Below are positions 37,078 through 50,915 of a stretch of 64,000 nucleotides of DNA, piece after piece. This DNA comes from Prinia subflava. Lineage: Eukaryota; Chordata; Aves; Passeriformes; Cisticolidae. Location: NCBI RefSeq assembly GCF_021018805.1, contig NC_086256.1, positions 13,520,032 through 13,584,031 of the forward strand. The letters run 5' to 3'. The position numbers and the translations under genes are program-made. The notes below the pieces were generated by a model, which was given only the letters and a program-made list of their open reading frames with translations, ran no database searches and was not told the origin of the DNA. Each line of letters opens with the position of its first letter. Position 1 is the first letter of the stretch.

Positions 37078-39974
37078 GTCTATATACATGTATATCTATA
37101 TTGATATCATCATTTCATGGATATCTATATCGTTATCATTGTTTCCCCAACCTTTCCCTGCTTTGTCCTGTGTGTCCCTGTGTGTTCTTTCAACTCTTTT
37201 TTAAAACATGATTGCTACTCCAGAACATTTGAGTGTTTTATATCTAGCTCAGCCACTTCCCGGCATAGGCATTTCAGAATTTCCCTTTGTCATTTTTAAC
37301 TTTTGTTCAGCTTTTACTGCCAGGTCACAAGTCTCAATATGTATCAGATATTTAAGTGCCATTAAAATACCATACTACCACATTAACTTCCTTTATCTGA
37401 GTGTACCATTCTTTTAAACTACATTCCACGTGGATAGTAGTTTTTGCTGTCCTCTTACTAGCTCTCACTAACACACAGAATTTCCCTCACTCTCCCAGAG
37501 TGACTGCATCTTGGGTTTGGCTCAAGTATGCACCTCAATACAGTATAATATCACATTACACTGCAATGCAGGTGCCACAACAAGAGGAGGAAAAGTAATT
37601 AAACACCTTATGCACAAGAGTTAGGAGTAAAAACCAGCCTAAATTATTATCCAAAATCATAATGAGGGGGATCACTAAATCCTAGTTTTTAAGGCAGTTT
37701 AAGATTATCTTTCAATACCTCCTACTCACAAGACATCCCATTTAAGGGAGAGAGAGGAGAGGCATTCATGTGGATGTGTGCCAGTCACTCAGAACAAAAC
37801 AGAGTTGCTAAAACTATTAGTTTTAGAAACATAAAACACCAACCATGATTGAGATATAAAAAGTCACTTTTAACCATTTCATTAAAATAATTGGAAATAC
37901 TACGCACAACAATTTACCATAGCTAGCAAAGATCCTTCACAGCTCTTAATAAATGAGGTTCATCTGTATTAAGTGGCTTGGTCCAACACTGGCATTCCTA
38001 ATCAAATTTGGGACAGTTAAGTTACACAGATTCATTTATTTAATTAACTTAAAACTGCTTTGAACTAATGGTAGATGGGCAAACGACACTATTTGTGAAA
38101 ACACAAAATAAATTTTAAAAAAGAAGGCACATGATATATTACCAGGATAAATCATACCACAAAATGTAGGGAGATGAAAGCCTACAGCAACAACACTTAG
38201 CACACTTCATTTGATTCTCATCTGTCAACTTCAGCACCAGTGGCTCAAAAAAGAATGCAAAGGTAAATGAACACCAAAATGTGATATACAGCACTTGAAA
38301 AAGAATCACAAAGAAATAAATCAAAACTTCAGTATTATTTTAGGCCAATGCTTATTCAAAATATAGAACTTTCATAAGATGCTGCTAGCATAAAAGAATC
38401 ATAGCACAAATACAGTAATAAAAAACCCCAGGAAAATAAAATAAACCCATCTCTAGCTAAGCCATAAGCTAAGGGTCAGGGGGTAGATTTTATTGGTTTT
38501 ATTTTTGTTTATTTTGATATTTTTGTTTTAGTAGATAGTTATATTCATTCCATTCTAAGAGGATGATGCATAGTCACCTAAAATTTCAACTGTGGCTCAT
38601 GATGCTGACTGCCTTCTTATCTGCCTGTGTTCACAAACAAATGGTCCTCTGTCTCTCTTTTTTCCTCCAAGAACTGAGACAGGCTTCTGAAGGGCTTAGG
38701 AGTTCCATGCCCTTGGGTCACAGTTCAGAGGGATGCAGTTGGGGGGGCTTTGCCAGCTACAGAGGTTTGTCAGCCCCTGCCAGGTCCTGCACAGTGTGGT
38801 GGCTCTGTCCTCCTCAGCAGCAGCTCATGGCAGACACAGCTTTTTGGCAGGAGTGGCACCTGGCAGCAGAGAAAGCAGCGGGTGTCACCCAGACTCACAG
38901 AAACAAGGAGCCATGTGTGCAGAGGCCACTCCACACTCCACCTCGCAAGTGACACCAGCTCACACCATTGCCCTAGAAAAGTTCTTGCACATTTGCTCTA
39001 CAGTCCATGGGGGATGTTTTCTCCATCTCTTCTGACACTTTTTATGAGCCACTGCTGGGACATAGTACCCTAATTCAATGAATAAAAGCTTCAGTAAAAC
39101 CACCAGCTCTGAGAGAAATCTAAGGGGAAACACAAATGAGACACATATTGCAAGTTTGACCGATGTGAAGTGGGAAAAAGTGAAAATGAGCCCTTGTGTG
39201 CCATGCTGTCCCAAGGTCAGTCCTACCCAGACAATCCTCAAGTAGTCACGCTATTTAATGGTTATGGACTATTAATGCTGCACAAGTATATCAGCATTCA
39301 TCATCACACTAAGTTTACAATGTTGATTGGTTTTGCTTTCAATAATCAGAGCTTTTTCTCGAGGTTAACTCATCTATTATTGCAGCTGGAATGTTTGATT
39401 TCCTTTTTTCTTAATTGCATGTAGAAGAAACACATTGGAATGATTTTTGACCACCTACTGCTATATCTCATAAGATTCATATCAAGTTCTTTTATTAACA
39501 GGCTGAAAAGCAGCAGCAAAGAAAAGCTTTGATGATAATGATTAAAAAAACCCTAAACCTTATTTCATACCTATAACATCATTCCCAGAAAGATATTTTC
39601 CTAGTATTTGCTCCACAAATGCTTTTTATATTACTGAAACTTAAATTGTAATACTGTTGCAAGTAGGGATGAAACATTAACAAATTTAGGCTCCTAGAGC
39701 TGTATGAAGTTAAGATTATACATTTCAAAGGTTTAAATAGGTGTTTGCCTAAGAGCAGCAATCTCTGTGGAAAACAAGTTTGAGAAAGAAAACACCAGTT
39801 GGGTTTTCATTCTATTATCATTGAAATGGCATGGGGCTTTTTTGTTAATGACTGAATAAATCAGAATTTCAGCTTTACAGTCACAGCATTTCTCCTAGTT
39901 ATTCTACGTTTGATGCAAAACTGAACAGCAAATGAAGAAATGACTGATTTTACAATGGAATGCAGCCTGCAAAT

Positions 39975-40040
39975 TTGAATTGGTCACTTGGACTAGATGA
40001 TCATGCTAAGTCCTTTCCAACTAAAATATTCTATTCTTAT
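39975..40040 (+). mobile_element. CR1 LINE 3'-end fragment
   Basis: CTTGGACTAGATGATCATG (39987-40005), followed by TCCTTTCCAACT and a TATTCTATTCTTAT end, matches the typical avian CR1 3' terminus ('ggactagatgatct ... ccttccaac ... attctatgattct'). Only about 65 bases remain, in plus orientation. Confidence 0.75.
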
Positions 40041-40159
40041 TAGCTGAATTACTTCACAGGAAAAAACAATCCCCAAATAAATGTGATTTAATTTATCATT
40101 ACAGCTATAAAAAGAAGAATCTGAAGATAGTCAATGTTCTTGTAGAGATGGTAAAGATG

Positions 40160-40285
40160 ATAAGGATGATCCAGGGAATTATAAACTCATGATCCTCACT
40201 TAAGTACTTAAGAAAATTGTTGAGAAAGTCATTACAGATGTCATTATAAAGTACCTGAGGCGCAAACCAGCATAACTTTCTGTAA
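40160..40285 (+). mobile_element. eroded CR1-type reverse transcriptase remnant
   Basis: The plus-strand reading from about 40168 gives DPGNYKLMILT, then after a stop VLKKIVEKVI. This resembles the CR1/L2 motif NYRPVSLTSV followed by GKVMEQI. In-frame stops show it is dead. It lies downstream of a CR1 3' end of the same orientation, so the two are separate insertions. Confidence 0.5.
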
Positions 40286-42530
40286 GTGCAAATTTTGCTT
40301 AATATATTAGAATTCTCTGAGAAAGTTAGGGTGAGTAATGAAAGAAATTTAGATATACTGAAACTTAGTTTATGATGAAGAAACTCTCAGCTTTATTACG
40401 GTGCAATAAGGGTAAAAAATTAGGAAACAAAAATAAAGAATTAAAGAATGAATCTTACAGTTTGTGGCATGAAAGCTGCTAAGTATCATTTGGGGTCTGA
40501 ATGCACATTTCTCCTTTTTCTGTTCCCATCCTGCCCTGAAGCACTGCATGGTTGAGCCATTAGGTTTATCTTGGGTCTTTGTAACCCAGACAGCTTCCCA
40601 CAATCTTTCTCTGGCAGAACTGCTAGGTCTTTTCCTGCTCACTATGAATTTGAAGCAAACCTTAATACAATGTCTCTCCCAGCAGCAACAGCCCTCATAG
40701 GTTTTTTTTAAGAATGGGGCATAAAAAGGACCCTAATAAAACACACTAGCACCACAGGTAGATATAAAAGCAAATTTAAAGTTCATGACTGGTGAGAGAA
40801 ACTTTTCCAGTGCTCATCACAACCCAGTGTTATTTCCTGCCTGAATAAAAATGCTGAAAAAGAAATGCCTGATATTTATGATTCAGTAGTCCTGCAGGCA
40901 GCTGAACTGGCAATTAAAAATTGCATGCAAAAAATATTATCTATATATACACACAAGAACTAGAAGTGATGACGTAGGTGGTTAAAATGCGAGAATTTGA
41001 AGAAAAACCTCCTGAGGTGGTTAAAGGTCTGCAGGCTTAAGCTCCTAAAACCTGAATTGCATCCCCTGCACAGCTTTTGCCTTTATTCAGACCTACATGG
41101 GGCAGGTGTAAAGCTCAGATGTGGCAGCAGCATTTACACCCACATAGCACAGCCCAATGCCAACAGAAACCAGCTCAAGGCACTGCCTCATCCAGCTCAT
41201 CTCTCAATTCAACATGCTGCTTTAAGACTGGAAAGCTGGAAAAGCCATCAACTCTATTGCCTTAAAATTCAATGTCTGTACGAAATTCAGAAGACACTTT
41301 AATATCTTTCTAACTGTTTTAATAAAATCTATAATTAACTAAATGCGGATCATAAATGTTATGATGTTTTATATAAAATGTGACCCGATCAATATATGTA
41401 AATGACTTGACCATTTTATTCTTGGTGAAAGCATCTGAGGTCCAGGAAAGTATTAGTAACTCAGCAGCCTCAGTATAGTTTCCAACAGAAAATTCTGAAG
41501 GAGGAGAGCTATTTTATCATTATAACCATTAACATGATTTACAAGCCCCAATAAAACGGGCAAACTCTGATCTATTTTAATCTAGTGCATTAACAGTCTG
41601 AACCATACTCAGAAGCATGGCTCTGGCAATAGGAGAAGCAGAAAGACTGTCAGATCCCAAAGAAATATTGTTCTTTGATGCTCTTCCTGCAGCTTCCTCC
41701 ACACAGCTGGAGCCACTGGTGTGCTCCTGCTGTCACCAGCACTAGAGGAAGCTGGCCATGAGATTTCATGCTTTCCTCAGCATCCTAAATTATACCCATA
41801 TACAAAAAGGAGGGGAAGAAGTGGCAAACCAGCAGAGCTCATTGGAAATCCCATGAGTTTCACCATCAGGAGCTGGAGGTGTGGAGCTGAGCACAGGCAG
41901 AGAAGGCCTCTGTCCAGAGCCATGCAAATGATCAGAACTTAAACTGATGTTACCTTCGAGAATGACAAACCCCAAACAAACCACAGCCTGAGCCAAGAAC
42001 TCGTAAAATTTTATCTCTGTCAATTCAGAAACTTTTGCACGCAGTTTGGTATGATAACCATTTTCTCATCAACACTGTCAGACTACTGTCACCTCCACCT
42101 TCCTGATAATCAACTGTGTGCCCAGATTTATTAGTCAGGAGTCAAAGTCATGTGCCACCTGTCTGTCCTTACCGTGGAAGAAAGACCATCAGTCCCAAAT
42201 GCCTACTGAGAAGAGAGTAACTTGATGGCTTATGTCAATGTCTTCAATTTTTTTTTTTTGTTTTTAAAAGTAATTCTCTGAAACATTCAAGGGGGAAAAT
42301 AAATACAAAAACCAGCAAAATGAAAAAAACATTATGAAAGCAAAAGAAATATTTGCAGGTTACAAAAATTAATGTTAGTAGCTGTCCAGCCCAAATAGAA
42401 AAAAAAAAAAAACCCAAACAAATTCACAAGTGTTCCTATGAGTGGGAGTGCAGGCTACAATAAAAGGAAAAGGAAGGGAGTGAAAAATGAACAGTAAAGA
42501 AAATATTCATTAATTCTGCTCACAATTTTG

Positions 42531-42553
42531 GAAGGGAGGGAGGCAGGGAGGGA
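42531..42553 (+). repeat. short (GGGA)n-like run
   Basis: An imperfect purine repeat of GGGA and GGCA words, about 22 bases. Confidence 0.75.
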
Positions 42554-44992
42554 TCTGACTATTTTAAAATAAAGAGATCATAAGAAACTGTTATTGACCC
42601 CAAGGGATGGAGAAGAAAGCAGATCAGGAAATGTTTACATAGATAAGAGAGGTATGTAAAATTGCTGGTCTATTGCCCATGAGAGGTTTCAATTACTTCT
42701 CCAATCAGCGCAACAGTGGGATTACAAAGAAAGCATTCATTTTCCTGGAGTTGGGACAGAGTCAACAGGTTTGAAAAGACATTCTGGAGTTAGTTTAAGG
42801 AATTAAACCAAATAAAATGGGCAAATATCTATAATTTCGTGTTGAGAGCATAGTTTCAAATACACATGGCTAAAAATCCCTCAAAACAAAAAGCACATAA
42901 GTAGTAAAACATTAACAGATAAAAATATTTGTGCAGATTAAGTAATTTAACAGAATTCATATGTCAAATTTACTTTCAAAATCAGTGAAAGCATGTGTCG
43001 TTGAGTTACAAGATAGTTCATAACTTGTACTTTTCTTTCATTTGTTCTCATCCCCAACAGTATTTTACTTAAATGAGAAACAACACACTGCATTGAAAGT
43101 TCTGTGAACCTGACAAAACCCTATGCGCTCAGCATTAAAATTGAGCTACCAACCTTTCAATGCTAAAATAAAGGAATGGAAGGCGCTGTTGCTCCAAAGT
43201 CTCTGTACCAGAAAGACTTAAATGTAAATGCGTAAATGTTTCCAAGAGGCTCCTGTGAGCACCAACCTTTCCAATATTACAACTAACACATGGGTACCTC
43301 AGCTGAAGGCCACAGCATGATATAATCTAAATTAGTTAACCTCGTGCTTAGAGAATTAGGAGTATTCATGCAATGCAGCACCCAAGTTGAGGGCGGTATT
43401 TTGCAGGGAATGACCAGCGCTTTCTTCCATCACTTCCAGTTAAGATGCACCACTCCATCTACACTTTGAAGACATTTCTAAACCCAAGTTCAACAGTTCC
43501 AGAAAGTTCAAATTGCATTATTTTTCTTTATTATTTCACCAGGCTTTCATATGTACATATTCTTAGTCCACTTTTCCCTCAGTCTTCTGCCCTCCACTCC
43601 TATTTTTCTTTGTCACATTTCCACTCTGGATAAATCAAACTTGTACAGGCTTTTTATAACTAGAGTTATACTACATTTGGACACAAATAAAGTGCTCAAT
43701 ATTTTTGCTGAAAATGACTGGTAGTCCCAGTGAGCATGTCTTCCCTAATTATCAGCCTCAGATACTTTCCCCTCTACATGCTACTGCCTTCAGGGGCATT
43801 TTGAATGTTCGTATTTTAAATTTAACTTCAGATTGAGTAGATACTAACTTCTGTCTCTTATTCCCTGCTTAGATAAACTCTATGCATTTGTCTTTTCTAA
43901 ACCTTCAACATGAGACAGTTCTTTTGTTGTGGTGTTTGGCTGTTTACTACATGAGCTGGCAGAGAGTCAGAAATCCATCAATGGGAAAAAACAGGCAGAA
44001 ATGACAAAAAAAAAAAAAAAATTCTCTGCACTGATACTTCATCTCTGGCAAGGCTTTTCATGCCATAAACTGATCAACAGCCATTAGCTGAGGCAGTGTG
44101 TTCCATTCTAAGTTCAAATGGACAGCCAGTTATTGCAGAGGGAGCACTGCAACATCTTCCAGCCTTTATACCAGATTTATTTACTTTTTTTAATGCTAAA
44201 CTGGGAAATCAAGGAATGCAGGTGTAAGAAGTAAAGAAAAACATCCAGTTGCCAGTAGTGAAAAAAAAGAAGAACAATCCTGTGTTGATACAAAACAACC
44301 TAACTGCTTTAATTATTAAGTATCACTTTCCTTTCAGAGTTCAAGGCCAATTCCCTCTTTGTTTTGGTAAAGTGAAGAGATAAATTGTGTTCTCATGGGC
44401 TGTGGGGATACATTTGCAGTTACTGGAAATCTTGTAATTTACAGCAACCAGTACTCAAACTCCCTTTGCCTGAAATGCTGTAAAGTGTGCTTAAATGGGG
44501 CTGACAGGGCTTTTCACCTGGCAGCTCTGGGGCCGCATCCTTGCTGCAGAGGACAGTTGGGTAATGCATGGACAATCAGAGAAATTATCAAATTAACCCA
44601 GCTGGAGCCCAGGCTGGGCTCCCTGCCAGGGCTGCAGAGGCTCTGTGCCTGCTGCTGGCCACAGCTGCAGTGACACTGGTGTGACAGCAGTGTGGGACAT
44701 CAGGGACAGGGTGAAGGGGGCGGCTGGAGGGAGAGGATGAACTGCAGGCAGGAACCCCAGAAAGGTACCCCAGAGCCTGCCAGCAGCGTGTGGACAGGAG
44801 CTAGCCTGCACAGGGGCCTCCAGCATGGGATAAACCCGGCACAGGGCTTGGAAAGAAGGATTTGGGGGCTTAGTGCCCTGTTATCCTACTGCCTTGTCCC
44901 TGCACTGGTGATGGGGGAATGAAGGGCAAGGTCTTCACTTAAAAATGTGCAGAACTAGATCATTGTGGCCTATTTGCCCCTTTAAGAAATAG

Positions 44993-45011
44993 ATAAATAA
45001 ATAAATAAATA
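44993..45011 (+). repeat. (ATAA)n microsatellite
   Basis: Nearly five perfect copies of the tetranucleotide ATAA. Confidence 0.9.
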
Positions 45012-46658
45012 CATGGAAATTTGGAATGTGCTGAATCCTGTTCAGATTTTAAAACACTATGAAGATTTTTAAGTCAATTAATATACATTCATAAGTGGTT
45101 TAGGGCCCAGACAATGATAATAAGCAGATTCAGATCCAGTTTTGAGACATTCCCAGAAAGCTGCACATACACAAGAAGGCACAAGATGAGAGGCATATGC
45201 AATTTCTAATTTTCTTTTCCAGACACTCCATTTTTCAGAACCTAGATCACTTTTCCAGATGTAGCTGCACCACAGGCAGGAATGAAAAACTTGTTACTCC
45301 TGTGATGGAGTACTTTTAGATATACTGACCAAAACTTAAAGGACTTTCTCTGATCGTGGTGCTCACTGGAGAGTTACACAGGACTCTCTGTTTATAACTG
45401 CACCCCTTTATTCTTTTCCCTCTTCAGTACTGGAAATTTTCTGCTTTTCAAAATCCTTCCTGCAAACATATTGCTTGAATATTTCCAAGAGGAACCTAGC
45501 TTTTACATTTACAGGGTATGGCTTGATTATCTGTAAAAGCTATTTCATTATTTCTTTGTCTTTCTGGTATGTATCATCCTTCCATTGTAACATCAATTCA
45601 TTAGGAAAATGTAGATTTATTCCCCTGCCTCTTTGATTAATAAAGATATGGAACATGTTTTTGCAAGAATTAATGTCATCATATTACAAAAGTATAACTG
45701 TACAAGTATCAAAAAGAAGAACACATAAGAATTAACAGCTTTTAATGAGTATTAGAAATAGCTTACAGACAGCAATCCATACTTCAGGATATTTTTACCA
45801 AAGCCACATATGAGCATATATTTTTCCCTTACATCTAAATTGTATTCCAAAAATCTAACAGATTCTGCCTGAATTAGACAGATTACATTTACTCCTTCTC
45901 ATCAGTTGTTTCTCACCAGGGTGTTACTTCCCCCACATTTGTATCTAAAATAATGCTCAGGTGTTCATCAGAAGAACCCGTGACTGTGACTCGTGCCAAT
46001 GCACTCCTCATAAGCAACTATAACTTTGATATTTTCATTGGTAAGTTACACTCTTCATAGAGCACAAAGAGGAGAAGGTTATCCATGAAAAGATGAAGTA
46101 TCTAATGAGGCTCAAAGTGACAATAAAAAATGCAACAAGATATTCATGAGCTTAAATAAAAAAAAAACTTTTTAAAAATAGAAAGACCTTTACAACAGAA
46201 GTCTTTATCAGTGGATTGGACAGGTCACCTCGCGGTGACTCAGCCCAGGCTCCCACAAAGGGCTTGGCCTTGTCCCAGCTCATCACTGAGAGCCCTGGGC
46301 TGCCTTGCCCTCCCCAGGCAGGGCCAGCTGGGTGTGACAGGCACTGGGGAGCAGGTGGCACTGGGGCTCTGTGGCACAGAGGTGCCTGGGGTGACTGAGG
46401 ATGTCACCAATCACTCCTGCTCACAGCCTTTCTCATTCACAAGGAAAACAAAATGTAAACACCGCGAGGTGCAGTGAAAGTTACCCTGTTATATCAACTC
46501 CTTCCTCTCACACAGCAGATTTACTGTGCAGTGAATGAGGACAAGGGAGTGCAAATCCTCTTTAATAGTATGAGGTAAAAACAAAATAAAAGTGAAACAC
46601 ATTTTGTGCTTGCCTTTTCTATGAAGCGGTCACTAGTTTGCTGTTGAAGAAGAAAGAT

Positions 46659-46675
46659 TTGTTGTTGTTGTTGTT
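46659..46675 (+). repeat. (GTT)n microsatellite
   Basis: Five perfect GTT units (46661-46675), preceded by a partial unit. Confidence 0.9.
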
Positions 46676-46819
46676 AAGTCTCTAATGGTAGTGGTATTAC
46701 AAAAATGCTTAGACAGCCTTAAAAACCATGGCCAGACAAATACCCAAACCTGCTAAGGAAGTGGAGAGAGAAACTAAGGAATTAGCAGGCACATTCACAA
46801 GTTCATTTAGTTCAGAAGA

Positions 46820-47000
46820 GACCCCTGGGGACTGGAAAGCGGCTAACATAACAAAGTTATTTTAAAAGTGCCTGGAGACATAACAGGAAACCATAGACCA
46901 GTTAGCTTGATATAAAGTGGGGAGAAACTCCTAGAATATCAAATGGGAAAACACTTGAAGAGGCACAGCTTGATTAAGCATTGACAGTATAAGAGTAGAG
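46820..47000 (+). mobile_element. eroded CR1/L2-type reverse transcriptase remnant
   Basis: Plus-strand readings give DWKAANITKLF, then after a frame break GNHRPVSLI, and later an equivalent of the 'HLEE..LI' stretch. These match, in order, the segment before and around the NYRPVSL motif of CR1-clade reverse transcriptases. Stops and frame changes show long decay. The 5' edge may extend to about 46735. Confidence 0.62.
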
Positions 47001-49179
47001 ACAGCAGAGAGCTTGGGGCTCATGGTTCGCTAACTTGCTGGGATTCTTGGAGGAGATTTCTGCCACAGTCAGGGAAGGCAGAAAGCACCACCAGTATAAA
47101 CCTTCCTCTCTATTTAACAAAGCATATGCCCTACCTCAGATAAGAATTAACTCTTCTCTTAGTGGCACACCACCACAGCCTCTGTGCCAAAAAACCTGAT
47201 CATGCCCAGACACGGCAAAATATTTCCTGAAGACTACCATGTTTTGGGGAAAACTGGTCCTCCATAAATACCTTTCTCTCAAATAAATTATCTGAACCAA
47301 ATCTAATGAACAATTTAGTACTACTTTTCATCAGTTGTGTCTGGCAATATCAGTAGCAATGCTGCTTATCAGAAATCCTTATTAATGTTGTAAAATACTT
47401 CGCAAGAAAAAATAAAAAGAGAAAAAACTAAGAATTGGGTCCTGTTTTCAAATCCTCAAAATGGAAACAGCTTGAAGTTTGATTTCTTTATACTTTACAT
47501 GAAAGTAAGCACATTCTCTTGATATGCCACGGTCTGTAGATAATGAACCAGGCAGAAAAGACAGCCCTGAAATTCTGCTTTGATTCATGGATGAGACAGG
47601 ACAATAAAGGCAATGAATATGAAACCATCTACCACTCAGGAAGCATTTCAAATCAGTTTCATGATTATAAATAATTGTTACCATATTTGTAAAGCTGAAC
47701 ACTAAATTCCTCTTTTTGTTAAAGAGATAATTGTACAATTCATGTAAGCAGAAGTTACTGTCTTTCCTCTCTCCCTTTTAAGTAGCTGTAACTTGTGCTA
47801 AGTTTTATTCCATGAAATAAGAGACCCAAGATGCTGATCAGCACAGTTAACTGAAATGGAATGCTACCCAAAAATGAAATGTTGCTGCAAAGGAAACATT
47901 TGGCAAATGCAGAAGTCGGATTGTGGTCATGCAGAAGCATTTTACGATTAGAAATGTCTCATTCTATTCTTCTGCCTGCCCTTGAAGAGCCAGAAGTAAC
48001 TTGGATTTTTGGCTATAGGTTGTGAGCTCCCAGACTGGGATGACAGAGATATGTTTCAGAAGATCGAGCTGGTTGACAAGACATGCCGTTTTCAAACAGA
48101 AATAACCTGGCCACTACAGCAGTTCCAACACATGAGTTCACGTGCCAGAAGTATATCTGCATTAACAGCAGGAAGGCTGTAAATTATGAGCTAGAATTGT
48201 TTATTTAATGATAAATTTGGTGCTATGACTCTCACAATCAAGAATTTTCACATTTAGGAAAAAAAAAAAAGCTGCAGAAAGGCAGGATAAGCTAGACATA
48301 GCAGAATTATCCACTGGAATTCCACTGCTTTGAAGAAAACTAATGAGATTTTTAAAGAAAAGTAGAAACCATAACAGAAACTCAACCAGCAAAGAGTCAT
48401 AAAGAGATCCTAGGTTTTAAGACCAGAATAACAGCAAGAGTTGGAAATATCCGATTTAAAAGATCAATTGAGAAGAATCCTGCGAGCTATTTTCTGTACT
48501 GCCCTGAAAAAAAAAAAAAAAGGATATGGAGTGGATGGGTTGCCAGAAATTACACGCAGATAAACCCAATAAAACTACCCATGTGACACCTTACTGAGGG
48601 CTAAAGAGTTAAACTAGAATCAGAAGCTTCATGTGAGAGTTTATGTGCCTTACATCATAGCTACTTATCTTAGAAAATGACAATTAAAAAATGGCAGCAC
48701 AATCTGTGATTAATTTCTCTGTCTTGAACATTGTGAACACAGCAAATGGAAAGACAGATTTAAATATAATCTAAAACATGACATTCACAGCTACTGGTAC
48801 TCATGACTTTTCTCAGATTTTTCATATTCTTTCACCAGCCTGAAAGATATCGGGTTTCCATTCAAAAAGCGTCATCACCCTCTGCGTATACATCAACAGC
48901 AAATTTGCACGTATGATAGATATGGAGTGCCATGGTGTGCTTTGCAATAGCTTTTGCAGCCAAATATTTTCTGCTTCTTGCTCTATAGTTGCTCACAGAA
49001 GCTCCAACATGGTGTTCTCCCCTTTCGCTTCCTCCCTCTTAAGTGAGGAACAAAGACTCCATAGAGTTTCTATTATTAGCAGCATAAATCAATTGTCAAA
49101 ATATCTGCCAGAGAAATCCTTCAAGTGATGATCATGATGGACTTAAGTCACCTGTTTGTCTTCTTTTCCTTTAATAATA
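47001..49179. other. non-coding stretch, no gene seen
   Basis: Unique AT-rich sequence with A-runs near 48260 and 48508. A 60-codon open frame at 48000-48182 has a protein-like composition but no identified homology. Confidence 0.5.
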
Positions 49180-49297
49180 GAATCATTGAGGTTGGACAAG
49201 ACCTTTAAGATCATTGAGTCCAACCTTAAATCTAACCCTGCCAAGTCCACCACTGGACCATGTCCCTAAGTGCCACATCTACATGTCTTGCCAAAAA
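49180..49297 (-). mobile_element. CR1 LINE 3'-end fragment
   Basis: AGAATCATTGAGGTTGGACA (49182-49201), the words AGATCATTGAGTCCAACC, CCAAGTCCACCACTGGACCA and TAAGTGCCACATCTACATGT follow in the standard order of the reverse-complemented CR1 3' end. The match stops abruptly at an A-run near 49297, where a 5' truncation or deletion lies. Confidence 0.9.
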
Positions 49298-50915
49298 AAA
49301 CCCTAGTGGAGTTTGGCTGTACCTGCCCTCAGATCTCTGGGTGTCACTGATTCTAAATGTTGCTCAAAAGAAATGAAAATCTATCTCAGGCCAACCTCCT
49401 CAGAGCATGCAGCCCAGTCCAGTCATTCCCAAAGACAGTTTTCTCATTTTCCATTCTCAGGTTTCAGCTCCAAGCTACACTGTGCCCTACCAGAGAAAAT
49501 ATTCCTCTTAAATCCAGAGATGTAGCCAAAACCTGGTATCCATAGCATTGCCTGCCTCAAAGTGACCACAAGCCAGTGTCCAGATCCTATCACTGTCTGC
49601 AGGTTGACACAGTCATAAATTTTCCAGCTACCTCCTGTCACCACCTGCAGAAAAACAGGGCAGCAGACAGCTCCTAATTCCTCCCTGCTCACACACATGA
49701 CTTGCTAGAAGCAGACTCCCAGCTCTGCCCTGTATCTTTCTGGGATGATTCACATAGCTCAGCCTGAAAATCTGTAATTGCAATTACTCCTAACCCTGGC
49801 TAAATTGCTAGTTTGAAGGTTTCTCCCCCAATTATATTCCCACAGCTCATTGCCAAATTACACTATATTATCTGAAATGTCATCTAAGACTTTGGAGGCT
49901 TATCAGAGTTGGCTTAACTGGCTAGTATGAGACCTTTTTAATGAGATGATTAGCTACATAAAACAATGAAAAACCTTGAACCCGTGTATTTGGCTGGTAA
50001 TATATATATATTATAAAACATTAGTAAGAGTTTTAGTCCTGGTAAAGTGGTAAGTGGATATAACTGGCTGCTGCTCTAATGAGATAACCACCTACCTAAG
50101 ACTTCTAAGGAGCATTTAAATATGGACTATGAAAATACCTCCTTTGTTCCCTCACTTCTTTCCCCTATTTTGTAAGTCTCTGCTTTTTGCCAAGTGTGAC
50201 AGCAGGCAGCTTTCCCTGCACAGAGATCTTCTGCTTACAATCTTCACTAAACAACTCTGAGAATAGCCAGAGAGTCTTCCAGATAGAGCAAAAGGCACCC
50301 ATCTTTTCACAGCTATATAAAAAATACTCCCAGGGTTGATGAGTCAGGTTGTTTTTCCACTGCCATGTAGTAAATAAAATACTAAATCAAACAATATTCA
50401 AACAACTTAAAACACTGCATTTTTTAGACTGGCATATCTCATAAACACCTTGTCCAATTCATTTCTCTCACCATCCCCTTTAAAACAAATTAAACAGAAG
50501 TTGTTTTGAGATAGAGGAGAGCACATAAGAAATGTCTTGGCTGCACAGTGAAGTTGAAAATGAAATCCAACTCAGATTTATGGCAAAAAAGGCTAATTAC
50601 TGGCTTAAACATGGAAACAATTGTCTCATATAATATATGATGATGAATCAGCAGAGAAGCCACAGGTCACAGGGGACAATGTGAGGAATGAAACTGCTGC
50701 TTATATCAAGGGGTCACACTTCATCAAAAGACAGATTATTTGGGGGAGACCAAAGAATCCCAGAGCAGCGGCCACAAGGAGCTGGCCAGTCTGGAATGGG
50801 GACAAGATTGACCTCCTTCAAAAAGGAAGAGGCTCAGAGATCAGGGAGAAATGTGCTGCACCACGTGCTGTTAGCACCACTGAATCAGCAGCCCCTGGCC
50901 CTGCCCAGGACAGCC
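49298..50915. other. non-coding stretch, no gene seen
   Basis: Unique sequence. The 49840-50100 part has an enhancer-like mixture of AT-rich words and a short (TA)n near 50000-50011. Frames running into the minisatellite start at about 50621 and have no recognised domain. Confidence 0.5.

Larger units (their letters stand above)
28563..39974. other. non-coding stretch, no gene seen
   Basis: Long AT-rich unique sequence. Small features inside it are listed separately (stem-loops near 29.9 kb, CTCF-like site, 16-bp duplication, (AT)n). A 12-base word ATTCACACAAAG is repeated in near-tandem at 35871-35896. A slightly GC-richer patch at 38660-39000 has overlapping frames on both strands and no recognisable protein. 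Confidence 0.55.
40286..46819. other. non-coding stretch, no gene seen
   Basis: AT-rich unique sequence with short homopolymers (T near 42249, A near 42400, A near 44007). Two GC-richer patches (44400-44900 and 46200-46480) carry overlapping frames on both strands without a recognisable product. A weaker CTCF-like word (GGAGCAGGTGGCAC) lies at 46348-46361. Confidence 0.55.

Noticed and set aside
38391..38415. AGAATCATAG, similar to the start of a reverse-complemented CR1 end
   Set aside because: The following bases do not match CR1 at all, so it is a chance word.
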